Shown: positions 6,810-8,640 of the stretch, piece after piece
How positions within the stretch are numbered: the stretch's first letter is position 1
Layout of the letters: each line of letters opens with the position of its first letter
Source of the DNA: Acidimicrobiia bacterium
GTDB lineage: Bacteria > Actinomycetota > Acidimicrobiia > Acidimicrobiales > Ilumatobacteraceae
Direction of reading: 5' to 3'
Length of the DNA stretch: 8,640 nt
NCBI GenBank assembly: GCA_010030605.1
Contig: RHCK01000054.1
Coordinates: forward strand, 1 to 8,640
Notes under the pieces: model-generated
Told to the model about the DNA's origin: nothing
Seen by the model: only the letters and a program-made list of their open reading frames with translations
Database searches by the model: none
Position numbers and translations under genes: made by a program

Positions 6810-6817
6810 CAGTCAGT
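6805..6817. other. Palindrome at the convergent end of the operon and ftsH
   Basis: ACTGAC-A-GTCAGT is a perfect 13-base palindrome. It contains the thioredoxin-gene stop TGA (6807-6809) and the ftsH stop on the other strand (6813-6815). As RNA only a 4-pair stem with a 5-base loop could form, with no T-tract, so it is too weak to call a terminator. No stronger hairpin was found in this junction. Confidence 0.3.
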
Positions 6818-8636
6818 CGACGCTCGGAACGGGAACCGAGGGACTGTCGCCGATTCCTTGCTGCACGAGTTCGGCCACTTCGGATCCGTCGATGGTCTCT
6901 TTTTCCAGAAGCGCTTGGGCCACCAGATCGAGGCCACGGCGGTGCTTGGTGAGCAAATCGATCGCGCGCATCTCTTGTGATGTGAGGATCTGATTGATTT
7001 CCTCATCCATCATGCGCGCCGTGTCGTCGCTGTATTCGCGACCACCCGTCATGAGATCCTCTCCGAGGAACACCTGTTGGTTGTTGTGCCACGCCATCGG
7101 GCCGACCTTGTCGCTCATGCCCCATTCGCGCACCATGCGGCGAGCCAAGCCGGTGACGACTTCGAGATCGTTCGCGGCCCCGGTGGTCTGTTGCTGGAAC
7201 ACCAGTTGCTCGGCCACGCGTCCGCCAAGCGCCATGCAGATGCGGTCGAGGATGTAGTCCTTGGAGAAACTGTGCCGTTCTTCCGGCAACGTCTGTGTGA
7301 CGCCGAGTGCCATGCCGCGCGGGAGGATGGTGACTTTGTGCAGTGCGTCCCCGTTCGGAAGAACGGCGGCCAGCACCGCGTGACCGCCTTCGTGGTAAGC
7401 GGTGACCCGCTTCTCTTCGGCCGACAACACGAGCGAATCACGGCGCGCACCCATCATGATGCGATCACGCGCGGACTCGAAGTCGATGCGTTCGATCTGC
7501 ACGCTTCCACGACGCACCGCGAACAAGGCCGCTTCGTTGACGAGGTTGGCCAGGTCGGCGCCACTCATGCCCGGAGTTCCCTTGGCCATGACTTCGAGGT
7601 CGGCGTCGGGTCCCATGCGCTTGTCGCGACTGTGAACTTTCAGAATGGCCAGTCGCTCCTCGTATTCGGGCAACGGCACCACGATTTGTCGGTCGAAACG
7701 TCCGGGGCGCAACAATGCCGGATCGAGAATGTCGGGTCGGTTGGTGGCCGCGAGGATGACGATTCCCTCGGACGTTTCGAATCCGTCCATCTCGGCCAAC
7801 ATCTGATTGAGCGTTTGCTCACGCTCGTCGTGACCGCCTCCGAGACCCGCACCACGCTTGCGTCCGATGGAGTCGATTTCGTCGATGAAGATGATGGCGC
7901 GCCCCATTTTGCGCGCCTGCTGAAAGAGATCGCGCACGCGACTGGCCCCGACACCGACGAACATTTCCATGAAATCCGAACCGGTGACCGACAAGAATCC
8001 GACTCCGGCTTCTCCGGCCACGGCGCGAGCGAACAACGTCTTTCCGGTTCCCGGGGGGCCAACAAGGAGAATTCCCTTGGGGACTCGAGCACCGATTTCC
8101 TTGAAGCGTTCGGGCATGCGCAGGAAGTCGACCACTTCTTTGATTTCGGTCTTGACGCCGTCGTAACCCGCGACGTCGGCGAAAGTGGTGGAGGGCCGAT
8201 CGGCGTTGTAGGCCTTGGCACGACTGCGACCGATCGACATCACGTTGCCCATCTGGCCCGAGGCACGTCGGTTCATCCAGACGAGGAAACCCATGATGAG
8301 AACGAAGGGCAGCAGCAGCGGGATGAGGCTGACGAGCCAGTTCGATTGGGGAGTGGTGGGTTTGAAGTCCACGCCCTTGGTGCGCAACAGCTCACGGTCG
8401 CTCTCGTTGGGGAACCCCGGAGGCGCGGTGGTGGAAAACTCGGAGCCATCAGTGAACGAGCCGGTGATACCAAGCGTGGTGTTGTTCAACTTGACTTCAT
8501 CGACCTTGCCGGCGTTCACCTGGGTGATGAACTCCTCGAAGCCGATCTTCTCGCGGTCGGGTCCGGGAAGAAGCTGGGGTCCGAAGATGAGCACCAAGAT
8601 GATGCCCAGGAGGAGCCATGGCGACCACTTGGGCAT
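6813..8636 (-). CDS. ftsH: ATP-dependent zinc metalloprotease FtsH
   Basis: The product is 607 residues, anchored in the cytoplasmic membrane, where FtsH hexamers unfold and degrade misassembled membrane proteins and some regulators. Order of parts: helix 1 (about 6-23), an external domain (24-99), helix 2 (100-121), the AAA+ module and the M41 protease domain. Motifs seen are Walker A GPPGTGKT (193-200), pore loop MEMFVGVG (223-230), Walker B IIFIDEID (248-255), the second region of homology ATNRPDILDPALLRPGRFDR (297-316) with its arginine fingers, the zinc site HEGGH (415-419) and a likely third ligand D490 in GAANDLE. All key residues are present, so the enzyme should be active. The C-terminal tail after the protease domain is short (about 20 residues, Pro/Val/Ser-rich). 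The ATG is only 4 bases from the window edge, so its ribosome site and a longer N-terminus cannot be excluded, although the helix right after the start fits a true N-terminus. It converges on the operon and is probably functionally unrelated to it. Confidence 0.96.
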   Translation of the reverse strand: MPKWSPWLLLGIILVLIFGPQLLPGPDREKIGFEEFITQVNAGKVDEVKLNNTTLGITGSFTDGSEFSTTAPPGFPNESDRELLRTKGVDFKPTTPQSNWLVSLIPLLLPFVLIMGFLVWMNRRASGQMGNVMSIGRSRAKAYNADRPSTTFADVAGYDGVKTEIKEVVDFLRMPERFKEIGARVPKGILLVGPPGTGKTLFARAVAGEAGVGFLSVTGSDFMEMFVGVGASRVRDLFQQARKMGRAIIFIDEIDSIGRKRGAGLGGGHDEREQTLNQMLAEMDGFETSEGIVILAATNRPDILDPALLRPGRFDRQIVVPLPEYEERLAILKVHSRDKRMGPDADLEVMAKGTPGMSGADLANLVNEAALFAVRRGSVQIERIDFESARDRIMMGARRDSLVLSAEEKRVTAYHEGGHAVLAAVLPNGDALHKVTILPRGMALGVTQTLPEERHSFSKDYILDRICMALGGRVAEQLVFQQQTTGAANDLEVVTGLARRMVREWGMSDKVGPMAWHNNQQVFLGEDLMTGGREYSDDTARMMDEEINQILTSQEMRAIDLLTKHRRGLDLVAQALLEKETIDGSEVAELVQQGIGDSPSVPVPSVD

Positions 8637-8640
8637 GGCG

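Overview
This window looks like ordinary chromosome from a fairly high-GC Actinomycetota bacterium. The class Acidimicrobiia (Ilumatobacter-like) is my best guess, from the gene pairings, the TTG starts and the codon use, but it is an inference that no marker gene in the window proves. No mobile elements, CRISPR arrays, tRNAs or rRNAs were seen, and coding density is above 95%.

Layout from left to right. (1) Bases 1-174 are the last 57 codons of a GDP-mannose 4,6-dehydratase (gmd), + strand. (2) Bases 185-1537, - strand, encode a 12-helix MOP-superfamily flippase-like protein. It converges on gmd, and both stop codons lie in one small palindrome. (3) A 134-146 base divergent intergenic region follows, containing an imperfect palindrome. 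(4) Bases 1684-6809, + strand, form a tight three-gene operon. The first gene is a very large membrane protein that joins a family-2 glycosyltransferase to a polytopic, GT-C-like membrane region with an external domain. The second is a probably exported protein made of four degenerate repeats of about 108 residues, most like the actinobacterial DUF5719 family. The third is a small membrane-anchored thioredoxin-fold protein with a CHVC motif. (5) Bases 6813-8636, - strand, encode the AAA+ zinc protease FtsH, which converges on the operon with only 3 bases between stop codons.

The left three-quarters reads as a cell-envelope glycan locus. Gmd makes GDP-4-keto-6-deoxy-mannose, a donor-sugar precursor. 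The MOP protein could flip a lipid-linked glycan. The glycosyltransferase fusion could add sugars on the inside and handle glycans on the outside. The repeat protein sits outside the membrane and is translationally coupled to the transferase. FtsH is a housekeeping neighbour. The operon of fused transferase, repeat protein and thioredoxin is the least characterised part and the best candidate for an undescribed system. Its substrate cannot be read from sequence alone.
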